A stretch of DNA of 35,140 nucleotides from positions 1-35,140 of the forward strand of contig WION01000545.1 of NCBI GenBank assembly GCA_015039365.1, read 5' to 3'. Shown in pieces: positions 1 through 10,325 of this stretch (the stretch's first letter is position 1; every line of letters begins with the position of its first letter). A model generated the notes under the pieces. It saw only the letters and a list, made by a program, of their open reading frames with translations. It searched no databases and had not been told where the DNA came from. This DNA is from Amanita rubescens. Lineage: Eukaryota > Basidiomycota > Agaricomycetes > Agaricales > Amanitaceae. Both the position numbers and the translations under genes were made by a program.

Positions 1-698
1 GCTGTAGAGCTATGTGGTGATTGTCGTAACCAGTGTTTGCATGGAAAGCCATGTTCATGTCCTCCAACGAAAGCTCTAGCACTGTGACAGAGCGCGATTA
101 TGTGACTACTAGTAGCTACAGGCCAATCCACAAGCGAATGACGGAAGAAGTGATGGATTGTTCTACATTGTCCTAATGCGCGCGACTCAGACCCCGCCTC
201 TCTGTACTGGCCGGCGAGGCCACTCAGTAGTCAAGCATCCGCACTCCCCGTGAAGCAGGCAGTGCTGAAAGTGAAGCGAAATTCGGGCCCGCCGCTGATG
301 CGTGTCACGAGCTGCGTCACCTATTTTTAGTTAGTCCCTTTGTCAAACACATTCCCCGAGCCCCTTTTTATTTCCTTCGAGTCCCCGCGCGTTTGCCGAG
401 GATCCCTATTCTCAGATCACACCGTACACGATTGGTGCAAGCATTTCGTCTTGTAAATACAAAGCCTGACTGATGATACACTAGTGTTGCAACCAACATT
501 GTGTATTTTCAATATACCCTCTTAATCTCTGCCAGTATCCAACAACGCTGCAACATGTGTGCTACCAATACCATGCCCCCCGTCCATCTCGAATTCAAAC
601 TCAGCCAAAACAGAAGCGGCTCGCAATAGGGGGTACGATTTCTATAAAAGTCACGACGTTCAACTTTGTATTCCTCTAATCACTCCACGGGTCCAACA
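1..698. promoter_or_regulatory. 5' flank of phosphatase copy A
   Basis: No complete gene is visible here. The first 130 bases read on the minus strand contain a short relic (Asp-Met-Asn, then Met-Ala-Phe, then Gly-Tyr-Asp) that matches a longer relic in the second unit near 1860-1960, so some older minus-strand coding sequence appears to have been carried along in the duplication. The rest (about 300-690) is pyrimidine-rich flank that matches 2270-2640 closely and ends in a TATA box and the start codon at 699. Confidence 0.5.
643..650 (+). promoter_or_regulatory. TATA box of phosphatase copy A
   Basis: The octamer TATAAAAG lies 48 bp before the ATG at 699 and is preserved in the second duplication unit. 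Its spacing leaves a very short 5' leader. Confidence 0.55.
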
Positions 699-1565
699 AT
701 GTCTGACTGTATGCGCATATTCTTCGGTTTTGCTACTAAGAGTACATTTGCTTTCTCGCAGCTTCGCAGTTGTGTTTGGTTGAGATCACGAAGGGATCTG
801 TCGTGGATGGGAACCCAGATGCTGGTGCGGCTTCCGTTGTTCTTGGCCCTTTCTTCAGTTCACTAGTACTCCAAGGCGCGTCCCTCATGGAAACGGACTG
901 GCACGGTAAATCCAAACGAATTCACGTCGTCCGCCACAGTGAGGCATTAAACAAGTGAGTGACGACCAAGAAGTGATGAATCGTTCTGATTTGTTTAAGT
1001 ATCATATATGGCTATTCGGAGCGAGACCCTCCACTCACCGCCTATGGCTTTTCTAATGCTGCAAGAATGGTGCTACCCTTCAAACCGGACCTCATTATTT
1101 CTTCGCCTATGTCTCGTGCGATCCAAACTGCGCAAACCGCTTTCTACAATATCCTGCGGGGCCCAGCCGCCGTCCCGCTGATGATATGGCCTGATTTGCG
1201 GGAAATATCTGATGCCATATTCAACCAGGGTGTATCACGTTTCGCGCTCCTCGAGAAGTTCCCGGATTTAGACTTTTCGCTCTGCATGGAAGAGTGGGAT
1301 TATGAGCCTCACTCTTACATTGCTGCACTTGAGCGGGCTGAGAGGGTCAAAGCAGCACTGTGGAAATGTGATGAGAAGGACATCGTGATTGTTAGTCATC
1401 AAGGATTTATTTCGTATCTGGTTGAGGGACCCCTGTTCTCTAATTGCGGTAAGTAAACCTCCGCTGTGATGCCTTTTTGTTTCCTGATGCCTTTGGTCAT
1501 TCGAAGAAATCAGGTCATACATGCTTACGTCGAAGAGGGGGGAGCCAAGTGAGGGATTTAATTAG
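699..1565 (+). CDS. Histidine phosphatase (phosphoglycerate mutase-like), copy A, altered RHG motif
   Basis: Four exons: 699-708, 762-954, 1000-1448 and 1507-1565, joined by GTATGC, GTGAGT and GTAAGT donors; they give 711 nt, or 236 residues. The product belongs to the histidine phosphatase superfamily. Visible marks are VVRH at about residue 65, SSPMSRAIQTA (second catalytic Arg), a DLRE block (acid/base Glu), and VSHQ (second catalytic His). The first motif, normally RHG, reads RHS here, while the neighbouring copy keeps RHG. The reading frame is open throughout, so the gene is not obviously dead. The very short first exon is supported because the same splice works in both copies. Substrate cannot be told from sequence. 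Confidence 0.8.
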
Positions 1566-2644
1566 AGGCATACACGGCCGACATAGATTCTGCGAATGTA
1601 GAATAAGGAAAGATGGGGATATCTGAACAATTCTTACCGTGGCTGAGTGAAATTATTAAGGATCCTGCGTTATCGCGGAACATTTGGGACCGTTCCTTAA
1701 GTTGTGTTCGTATCTGCAAGTTGAATGCCTAAATCCGACCTACAGTCACCCTTGCGATCCTCCAATCAAAGGGCCATACTTATTCCATACTTTCAGGTCC
1801 AAGCTGCCAAACCGGCGCTAAGTGCAGAAGATGTAAATAATCGTTTTCCGGCGTCGTTGTGGACCACAATGGGTAACTGTCGTAACCAGCGCGAGCATAG
1901 AAAGCCATGTAGATGCAGTTCATGTCGTCCAACTTGATGCCCACCTTCTGTGTTTCTTCCACAGTGAACGACGGGACTCACAGACACCACAGTAGCCCCA
2001 GCTCCTCTGGAGAGCGCGATTATGTGACTAGCTATAGGCCAGAACTGCACACGTTCCTCACTGCTCGGCATATCAAACATATCAAACATATTTCACGGTT
2101 GACTATGACTTTGTACTTACAGTAAACCCAAGGATAATTATCTGGAGTCCCAACCACACAATTATTGGTTGTTTCCCACGCTTAGTCCGATACAATTCCG
2201 CAAGCCACTCAGTACTCAGGACCCCCCCGAGGTCCTTGAAGCAGGCAGTGCTGGAGCGAAATTCCGCTGATGCGTCACCTATTTTTAGTTAGTCCCTTTG
2301 TTGAACACATTCCCCGAGCCCTTTTTATTTCCTTCGAGTCCTCCTCGCGCGTTCTTCACATCACATGATGGTTCAAGGATGTTCGTCTTGTAAATACAAA
2401 GCCTGACTGATGTGATACACTATTGCAACCAACATTGTGTATTTTCAATATACCCTCTTAATCTCTGCCAGTATCCAACAACGCTGCAACATGCGTGCTA
2501 CCGATGCGATGCCCGCCGTCTATCTCAAATTCAAACTCAGCCAAAACAGAAGTGGCTCGCAATAGGGGGTACGAATTCTATAAAAGTCACGACCAAATTG
2601 ACCGTTCAACTTTGTATTCCTCTAATCACTCCACGAGTCCAACA
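1566..2644. other. Spacer between the phosphatase copies, with a minus-strand coding relic
   Basis: About 1.08 kb. The first 120 bp are 3' flank of copy A; 1690-1855 is unique; from about 1856 the second duplication unit begins. On the minus strand, 1780-2089 contains open stretches including Asp-Asp-Met-Asn and Ala-Gly-Tyr-Asp, matching a shorter relic at 1-130 in the first unit. No start, splice pattern or family could be assigned, so it is read as the remains of an unknown gene. Bases 2270-2640 are the promoter-side flank of copy B. Confidence 0.45.
2579..2586 (+). promoter_or_regulatory. TATA box of phosphatase copy B
   Basis: TATAAAAG, 58 bp before the ATG at 2645. An extra block of about 10 bp (CAAATTGACC) between this box and the ATG is absent from copy A. 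Confidence 0.55.
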
Positions 2645-3520
2645 ATGTCTGACTGTATGCGCATATTCTTCGGTTTTGCTATTAAGAGTATATTTGCTTT
2701 CTCGCAGCCTCGCAGTTGTTTTTGGTTGAGATCCCGAAGGGATCTGTCGTGAATGGGAACAGTCCCAATCCAGATGCTGGTGCGACTTCCGTTGTTCTTG
2801 GCCCTTTCCTCAGTTCACTAGTACTCCAAGACGCGTCTCTCATGGAAACGGACCGGCACGGTAAATCCAAACGAATTCACGTCGTCCGCCACGGTCAGGC
2901 ATTCAGCAAGTGAGTGACGACTAAAAAGTGATGAATCCTTCTAATTTGTTTAAGTATCCAATACGATTATCCAAGGCGAGACGCTCCACTTACCTCCCAA
3001 GGCTTTTTTGAAGCTGCAGCAATGGTGCTACCCTTCAAACCGGACCTCATTATTTCTTCGCCTATGTCTCGTGCGATCCAAACTGCGCAAATCGCTTTCC
3101 GTCACATCTTGCAGGGCCCATTCGCCGTCCCGCTGATGATATGGCCTGATTTGCGGGAAGGATATGATGACATATGCAACGTGGGTTTATCACGTTTCGC
3201 GCTCTCTGAGATGTTCCCGGATTTGGACTTTTCGCTCTGCATGGAAGAGTGGGATTATGAGCCCCACTCTGACGGCGCTGCACTCAAGCGGGCTGAGAGG
3301 GTCAAAGCAGCACTGTGGAAATGTGATGAGAAGGACATCGTGATTGTCAGTCATCAAAAATTTATTTCGTATCTGGTTGGGGGGCCCCTGTTCTCCAATT
3401 GTGGTAAGTACACCTCCGCTGTGATGCCTTTTTGTTTCCTGATGCCTTTGGTCATTCGAAGAAATCAGGTCATACATGCTTACGTCGGAGAAGAAAGAGC
3501 CAAGTGAGGGATTTAATTAG
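2645..3520 (+). CDS. Histidine phosphatase (phosphoglycerate mutase-like), copy B
   Basis: Four exons: 2645-2654, 2708-2909, 2955-3403 and 3462-3520, total 720 nt, or 239 residues. The product has the histidine phosphatase signature: VVRHGQ near residue 70 (catalytic His), SSPMSRAIQTAQ (phosphate-binding Arg), a DLRE block with the general acid Glu, and IVSHQ (second His). The C-terminal splice joins NC to EIRSY, as in fungal relatives, and both copies then stop at the same TAG. Soluble, with no signal peptide seen. Because all catalytic residues are in place, this is the copy more likely to be active. Fungal members range from true mutases to broad phosphatases and the substrate is not evident. 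Confidence 0.85.
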
Positions 3521-3898
3521 AGGCACACACGGCCGACGTAGATTCTGCGAATAAAGAAGAATAAGGAATGATTAATGATGGGGATATCTTCTTACAGTGG
3601 CTGAGTGAAATTCTCATGGATCCTGATTCTCCGAAAACACGAAAACTCCAAGGTTTGAGATCCTTGGAAAATTCCTGGCTCTGGTGAACCTCTTTTAAAT
3701 GAAAACTTATCTTGGTCTAGTGGTTTATTCCTGGATTCAATCCTCCATAGGGATTATTTTCCCCAGTAAGACAATCGTGGAATTTTTGGACAAATCGTTC
3801 CACGAGATCGACCACCCGTACGACGTCGATATTCCGTTTCCGCGAACAAAAAAACAGTCTACAAAGATTTACCCAAGATGGGGAGGGAAACAACAGGC
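3521..3898. other. Convergent spacer between phosphatase B and the DUF2408-like gene
   Basis: The first 110 bp are 3' flank shared with copy A; the remainder is unique. An open stretch at 3699-3902 (+) has no family resemblance and overlaps the 3' end of the opposite gene, so it is not called. Nothing else seen. Confidence 0.4.
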
Positions 3899-5925
3899 CT
3901 AACCATCAGAGCCTTCTTCCGAGCACGCGTCTCTCTCCTCATCGTCCAATTCCTCCTCGTCTTCTTCCTCTGTTTCGTCCATAGCTTCCTTGAGCTAAAG
4001 TAACATGAGCCATGATAACTAAAGCATGCATCCACAACCCGTACCATTCCAAGTAGTTCGTGGCATTCGTTTAGATGAGCGAGGACAATGCCCTGACCTT
4101 CGGGAATGTTGCCATCGGCACCTACGAAATGACCATCCTTTCTCATGGAAGCAATTTGATACAGAGCAAGTTGATACTGAGAACAAAAAGGGGTTCATAC
4201 ATGCATCAACGTGAACAATATCCATCCAATGAATGCGTGTAATCAACAGCGGACAACCAGTCAGACAAAAGGGGTACGAGGGAAGTAAGGAGAAGGAAAC
4301 AACGAAAACGGGCCACGCACAGGATAGAGATCTCGCGGATTGAACGGTCCGCCGTACTTGAGAACTTCATTTAAGCATTTCTTGACTGTGGATAGCTTGT
4401 TCGCCTTGATCCGGACTCATAAGTAAGGAAATTATGGTCGCGTAGATCGAGCTTACTATCGGCATGAGTTCTTCTGAAACAGGTTCGCTTGCAGATAATA
4501 ATCGATATATGAAGCCATAACATCTTCTGAGTAGATAGAGTAAAATCTATGTCTAATCAGTAAGTATGTGAGATGAGTGATCAAAGTAACGGACGTATTG
4601 TCCCGGCGGTTTGTTTCCTTCCGAATCCACAAATGCACCATCAACGCGCATTCTATCGATTTCTTGCAAACTGATGGTATAATTGAACAAATCTGTCTCG
4701 CGTAGCGTCCAGCGATGCGTAAGAATGAGGCCTTCGAGCTCGGCGCGGATCTCGGAGAGTCGATCGTACAGAGGCTTGAGGGAAGAGGCGACGTGCTTGG
4801 ACTCCTCGTTTGCTTTGATCTCCTGACAGATTTCGAAGCATTCTTCCAGGAGTGAGGAACATATGGCTTGAGAAGTCGGCACGACGCCTCCGGGACCCAA
4901 GAACTTGCCGTCAACACGCGTTCTGTACGAGGACAAGCGAAGATGGTCGAGTTAGTGACAGCATGACAAAACGCAAGTCAAAAAGTCAAAAAAGACAGAC
5001 TTGGTGAACGGGAGGGGTACTCAACGAATCAATCTTGCGGAGCTCTTCTTGGATCGGCTTCAGCTCAGTCTTGTGGGAGCCTCCCTTGGCAATCAGGGCT
5101 GCGAGCTGGCGTCGGAGAGTCACAAGACGCTGGTGAACGGGTAAAAGCTCTGGGGAGAGGACCGCCAGTGAATCTTGCAGTTGCTTCACAATAGCCTCTG
5201 GTTCAGGTTAATATAAGGGCGAGGTGCGATCGAGCAGAGACTAGCGTACCGCAATCCGTGAGGTGCCGTTCGAGAAGCTTGATGAGCGCTTTTGCGTGTT
5301 TTCCACTTTCGGCGTCAGATTGAAGGATCTGCCGGAGCTCGGCTTGTCGACGGGCAAAGGGAGCTAGATCCGATTCATTGTAGACAGCTGATTCATTCAT
5401 ATGATTCAGAATTTGCTGGGGAGAAGAGAGCGTTAGATCGAGAACGGAGGCTGAGGCCGTCTGGCGGAAGAACTGACCCTCATGGAAGCGATCTGACAAT
5501 AGATCGCCGGAGTGTCCCTGGTCTTTCCGATAGTGAGATAAAAGAGCGAAAGGAGACTAAAGACGTCTGCCAGGGTAGTATCTATTCTGTTGTTGTATGT
5601 AGGCGTTATCATCGCGGACGTCGTTGAGTTTCGTGACTGATAATCGGGTAAGAACAAGAGGGATGAGGATCAAGCGCGAATACCTTGTTTTACGACAGAT
5701 TGGTAAAGGATGTTTACATCGGAAGGCTTTATGGGCTCTCCGCGGTCTTTCTTGAGGGCGGTGAGTCTGTTGCGGATACTGGAGGCGGTGAGCAGAAAGA
5801 CGGATGATAAGAAAGCAGCACCGACTTGATAAGAGACTCGAGGATGGGAAGTTCTAGAAGAGGCGATGAGGCGGCGAACGGAGAGAGGGGGAAGAATTAC
5901 CTTCTTGCGGCACTTTCGCGACCAT
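3899..5925 (-). CDS. Fungal DUF2408-like protein with three R-x-DG repeats
   Basis: Read from ATG at 5925; exon 1 is 5901-5925 (MVAKVPQE, split Glu), then ELPILESLI after a GTAATT intron. Later exons give a helical region (TLADVFSLLSLFYLTIGK), QILNHMNESAVYNESDLAPF, an Arg/Gln-rich helix, and KQLQDSLAVLSPELLPVHQR. Three related blocks follow: RVDGKFLGPGG, RVDGAFVDSEGN and RKDGHFVGADGNIPEGQG, and an acidic tail (LKEAMDETEEEDEEE) ends at TAG 3899-3901. The family is a fungal-specific one of unknown function that I recognise as DUF2408, tentatively. No membrane segments or signal peptide. One exon junction near 5585 does not keep the conserved frame (see findings). It is transcribed towards the phosphatase pair. 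Confidence 0.72.
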
Positions 5926-5958
5926 CCTTGCCTCCACAGACAAGTCGGATGTGAGCGA

Positions 5959-6116
5959 TCCATCTTATCCCTATTTATTCCCACGATCTGCTATGGCTCC
6001 AATACGGTCATGCAGATGTCCTCACAGAACGTTGCGGCGGGCCTCGGCAACCTCACAACGCTTGAGAGCGTCGTCGAGGCGCGGAGGCAGAAGCATGTAT
6101 CCCTGGCACTGCTGTG
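5959..6116. pseudogene. Scrambled fragment of a tropomyosin-like gene
   Basis: Three pieces match the tropomyosin-like gene at 9.67-10.0 kb. Bases 5960-6030 match its leader and first intron in direct orientation but lack its first coding exon. Bases 6032-6075 match 9804-9847 perfectly over 44 nt but inverted. Bases 6088-6114 match 9979-10006 in direct orientation with two or three changes. The piece is therefore deleted, partly inverted and non-coding. It lies between the start of the DUF2408-like gene and the end of the permease gene. Confidence 0.75.
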
Positions 6117-6254
6117 ACACGCAAGTACATACTTAGCCCGCTCCGTCCCTTCCCGAACTCTGGACCAGAAGAAATGTATGTACAGTGTTAATTACTTATA
6201 CAACACAGATATGTACTGCCTGTTATTCGTACACGTATAATTCACATGAGTGCA

Positions 6255-9021
6255 TTAGAAGAGAATGTCGGCTATCTTCTCCCAGACGTGTCTTGGAGGC
6301 TCCTCCGCTTCTTCAGTTTCTTCCATCGATGGTATTCCCTATCACAAGGTTAGAAACTATACCATCAACGTACTGTTAACGCACCGTTACAAGGTCCATT
6401 TCCTCTGGCTTCCAGATTGATGTACGCTTCCAAAACTTCCAGAATAGATATAATGTGATGAAGATGGGAATATTAATATCTAACAGAACCTCATTAAAAT
6501 ACGAACGAATAACATGCTTAGTACCCACAAGAAGTCAGGAATTCAGACACGCTCCATTTGAAAAAGACTTGGAATCCGTTGATGAGTATGAATAAAAGGT
6601 TCCAGAAAGCACCCCAATAAGCAATGTACGGTTGGAAATTGTTGTGGTAGGCGTTCTTTTTGAGATCGAATCCTTGGGCCAACATTCCCCGTCCTATGTG
6701 TTACTAATAAGGGAATACAGTGGATAGTCTTCTGACGGACTTACGCCAGCATAAGTACGTTATGTTCATTGAAAACCATGCAATGAATCCACCAGATGCC
6801 CCAAGGCTGATGAGCCAGCTATAACCTCGTTAAGCAATCGGCTCTCAAGGTCAAAAAAAAAAAAAAAGTTACTGAAATACTGTTTCGGAGCCACTTTGAA
6901 CGCTCATGAATGACAAGAGTGTAAAGCTGGACTGGATCGCAATGATATTAATAAGCAATCGCCTCCCTTATACTTCGTGGAACACTTACAGTTGTTAGGA
7001 TAGCAACGATCGGAAGACCATTCCTGGTGCAGTACGCAAAAACCTTTGGAGCTTGTCCCCGAAGAGCGAGACCATAAAGAATCCGGGAACCACAGAAAAG
7101 CAAGCTATTTCCAGCGGAGAAGGCACTCGTGAAAACACACGCATTGATGATGTGAGGAAAAACTGAATTTGTAGACAATGGGTGCTTGTCAAGAACTCGG
7201 GGCAAACAACAAACCTTTAATACCGGCAGCATTGAAAGCAATCACAAATGGTGATTCAGCAGCTGTTCCGGTAGCTTCAAAGCATCAATTAGACCACTAG
7301 TATATATCCCGGGATTAAGTAACACGATGCACCTTGTAAGAGATTTGGGTTATCGTAACTAACGAGCATTCCGATCATTAAAATGCCAAGAATCTGGAGA
7401 TGGGTTAGGAAACATGTCAAAATCAGGGGGAGTAAGAATTTACGTAGAATAATGCGATCCTGTAGAAGACTCGTTTCACAGCTTTGGTAATGTTACGGCG
7501 AGGACTTTCTGTTTCTGACGCAGCACTGCATGAGTTAGAATGAACCACATCGAATATATTTTCTTGCTCACATGGCAACAAGCTCTACACTCCCGTACGA
7601 GTAAGCGGCTAGAACAATCACAGACAAGAATGCCAAGAAGCGGTCTGTGTTGATATTGCTCTTCACGAGACCGGCACGATTGAAAGGGCCTGGATTTTTC
7701 CAGTACTGGAGGATATCTAGCCGCGAGTTCAGTGGGTGACATGAGTCGACATACCCTGAAACCGGTGCGCTCATGGTTAGGTCCCCCTCCAAGATCGACA
7801 ATCAATCCAGCCAGTAGAAGAGCGATAATCAGAGATACTACATTGCACTTTAAGTTAGATAAGAGCGGGAAAGATTATAGCATACTTTTGATCAATGAAA
7901 AGTAGAACTCCGCTGAGTGCGGTATAAGTGAACATTACGGAAATAGAGAATCCTGCGGCACCTTCTCCGAAGTACCTGGAATGATATGTCTCTCAGGATG
8001 ATTGACATGAGAACTTGAATAAGGAATCATACTTTACGCCAAATATATTAACACTACAGATCGCTATACACAAAACCTGCGTGTTGATTAGCGAACGGAG
8101 CTATTGAAATGATCTGAAAATTCACGATAGTGTATGCCGGTACATGTTTGGGCTGGGAATGGCGTTATCACGCAGAAATTAAGGGAGGTCAGGGGCGTAC
8201 ATTGCTGTCCCAGAAACTCAAAAGGATCACAGAAGCTGATATTTCTATGGGAGTTGCAACTCTGGCGGGTTGTTCACACAAACCCAAAGTTCACATGATC
8301 TAGGGACGTACGCATTCGTGTAGAAATAATTCTGCAATCCCCGTTGAGTAACATGGAAACATTCTGGAACTCAGAGAATGCTCACCCATCCAACTGCAAA
8401 GCCGAAAGCGGGATCAACCCAACGGGCAGCTATGAGATAAGAAGTTCAAATTTGCAATCAGCCCAGTGAATGACGCATACCAAAATGAGGAAAAGTTCCT
8501 GACACAGGTGCCCACGTGGTCATCTCGGCAAGTGCGCATAGTGTTCTTCCAAAGGCATGAATGAAGTTGAATATAAAATACCCGATGACTCACGAATAGG
8601 CGACAGTTCCCACCAAAATATAAGCTAACAGAGCTCCTAGAGGACCTGCAGCTGCTAAAGCCCCCCCTGAACCAAGAAATAGACCAGTTCCAATAGTACC
8701 AGCGATCTACCCTACGCTCAGTGACAATTGTGCAGGGAATAAACTCAACATACGGCGATCCTAAACACTTAATAAACCAAGTCCGGATTCAAAGGATACA
8801 CGAGAGTGCTTACATCTGCACATGTCTTTGTTTTAGGCGCCGCTGGACACGGTCAAGATCGCGCCTATCAAAGTTATACCTGCAAGTATCTGTGTAAGAC
8901 CCAACATAAAGAGAAAATCTTGTTCCTCATACTTTTCCGCAACTTTGCGGGAGCTATAGACCTGATCGCCCTCTTCTATCGACTTTTCACTGATGCTGTC
9001 TTTATTTCCGTCTTCCGGCAT
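6255..9021 (-). CDS. Amino acid permease, APC superfamily (YAT-like)
   Basis: A many-exon gene from ATG at 9021 (MPEDGNKDSISEKS, an acidic cytosolic tail) to TAA at 6255-6257. After a short RLKQRHVQM segment comes the first membrane helix, GTIGTGLFLGSGGALAAAG, the substrate-binding consensus of fungal amino acid permeases. Next are ALCALAEMTTWAPVSGTFP, a helix around SASVILLSFWDSN, NIFGVKYFGEGAAGFSI, DRFLAFLSVIVLAAYSYG, and SAFSAGNSLLFCGSRILYGL, which is the conserved helix 8 region. The tail includes AYWGAFWNLLFILINGFQVF and ends WEKIADILF. This order is that of plasma membrane H+-coupled amino acid symporters such as Gap1/Agp1; substrate range is not predictable. One intron carries a 15-base A run (6853-6867). 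No frame break was found, though not every intron edge was fixed. Confidence 0.88.
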
Positions 9022-9712
9022 GTTTACAAAGGTAGCAATGGAATAAGAAGAGGAGGATAAACCTGAAGCAGGGCATCTGAATCTTCCCGCATTTAAAAGG
9101 GACAATGCCGCGAAATTTTCATGCTAGATAAGGGGAAGAGGGGGCTACTGCGGCTTTGGCTCCTGTGTTATCGTCAAAGGTGATTGTATTTGTTGAGTTT
9201 TTGGACTAGCGTTAGCGCCCAACCACAGAGAAAGTAATTCAAGGCCGTTTCCATTCCATAAGTAAGAGTTTCGATGTACCGGTCACAGCATTTGAAGAAT
9301 AAATATGGCCAATCGACTCGGAGGTGACAACACTCATGTACAATGACGAGTTTTCAACGTTCATTATTGGTGTAGACTAAATCGTTAGTACTGTTATGTC
9401 GTTGGTTGTTATCCCCTACCACGGTAGATGTCTAACACAGTCATACCTCAAAGAACAATTACTCCTCCTTCGATGGTCCCTGAGCACGACAGTCCTGAGC
9501 CAATAGGAGGTTCCGCCGAGTCAATAGGTAAAATTTACGACCGGGTGCCCATGTGCAAGTTCAACGAAGTATGGAGCTATAAAAATGGAGATGTCTGGAT
9601 GGCGCCTTGTGGCATGTGGTACCAGAAGGTCCACAGCATATTTAGGATGAGTGACACTGACAGTGCCAGCATCTTATCCCTATTTGTTCCCACGACCTTA
9701 CTTCCTACCCCC
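9022..9712. other. Divergent spacer between permease and tropomyosin-like gene, with an orphan ORF
   Basis: This stretch holds the permease 5' flank and the leader of the tropomyosin-like gene. An open frame of 125 codons starts at 9428 (MSNTVIPQRTITPPS) and includes an aromatic-rich piece (VWSYKNGDVWMAPCGMWYQ), but it runs on through the first exon of the next gene in another frame. It matches no family I know. It could be a short separate gene ending before 9660 or chance. Confidence 0.35.
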
Positions 9713-10233
9713 ATGGACATCCTGGCCAAGGTCGTCCTATATGGCTTCAACGTCATCCATGCTGATGTCCCTGTAGAAAGTCGCAGCCCAGCGTCAGCGC
9801 CGTGACGACGCTCTCAAGCGTTGTGAGGTTGCCGAGGCCCGCCGCAAGGAGAACGAGGCCCTCGTCAAGGCAAAGACGAAACAGGTTGCGACGCTACAGG
9901 AGCGATTGTCGCTGACGAGGCAGTTTATCACGACCACCCGGCAGCTCGTCTCGATCCGGGAGAAGCAGAGTGAGGCTGAGCAGAAGCATGTGTCTCTGGC
10001 ACTGCTGCAGGCGTGCACTGAATTGCATATTACGTAGGTTGCGAGCCTTGGACGAACGTGCGGAGAAAGCGAATTCAAGGCTCGAGCAGTTGACTCGAGT
10101 ACGCGATGACTATGAAGCGAAATACGACGTCTGTTCTAATCTCTCTGTCTTGTATTATCTGATTAACGGCTTGTAGGATACACGAAAGAAAATAAAGGAA
10201 CTGGAAACGGAGCTGATCGAGTGTTTAGGGTAG
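9713..10233 (+). CDS. Tropomyosin-like coiled-coil protein (tandem paralogue)
   Basis: Four exons: 9713-9730, 9777-9991, 10038-10128 and 10177-10233, total 381 nt, or 126 residues. The first exon encodes MDILAK and the second opens with Lys, mirroring MDRIKE/K of the true tropomyosin next door. Exon 1 (18 nt), exon 3 (91 nt) and all three intron phases are identical to that gene; exon 2 is 90 nt (30 codons) shorter. The whole product is charged and helical (DDALKRCEVAEARRKENE, RAEKANSRLEQLTRVRDDYE) and should form a coiled coil. Exon 3 is identical at 10 of 30 residues to its neighbour. It could bind actin as a divergent tropomyosin or dimerise with it; that is inference. The family call rests on exon structure as much as on residues. 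Confidence 0.75.
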
Positions 10234-10325
10234 CGCGATTATCAATCAGATACCATTTATAATTATCTACGTACAGCACTGCCTCTAATCATAATAACCA
10301 TCGCACTGCAAACAACCCTTCACCC

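Larger units (their letters stand above)
1..1690 (+). repeat. Tandem duplication unit A (left copy)
   Basis: This segment is repeated in direct orientation at about 1856-3640. Similarity runs from the first bases of the window (compare 28-60 with about 1880-1925) through the 5' flank, the TATA box, all four exons and three introns of a histidine phosphatase gene, and about 100 bp past its stop. The copy may begin before the window. Differences are scattered substitutions and small indels, for instance 9 bp in exon 2 and about 10 bp between the TATA box and the ATG, so the duplication is not brand new. Confidence 0.9.
1856..3640 (+). repeat. Tandem duplication unit B (right copy)
   Basis: Direct repeat of unit A with the same order: minus-strand relic, 5' flank, TATA box, four-exon phosphatase gene and 3' flank. 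The 3' boundary is near 3630, where the shared GGCTGAGTGAAATT stretch fades. Exon 3 is 449 nt and exon 4 is 59 nt in both copies. Confidence 0.9.

Noticed and set aside
2412..2729. Open frame of 105 codons over the 5' flank of phosphatase copy B
   Set aside because: It runs through the promoter, the short first exon and the first intron; the equivalent frame in copy A is broken, and splice-based models explain the region better.
3699..3902. Possible small plus-strand gene
   Set aside because: No family resemblance and it overlaps the 3' end of the DUF2408-like gene on the other strand.
6853..6867. Run of 15 A residues as a possible retroelement tail
   Set aside because: It sits within an intron of the permease gene, with no adjacent element and no target-site duplication.
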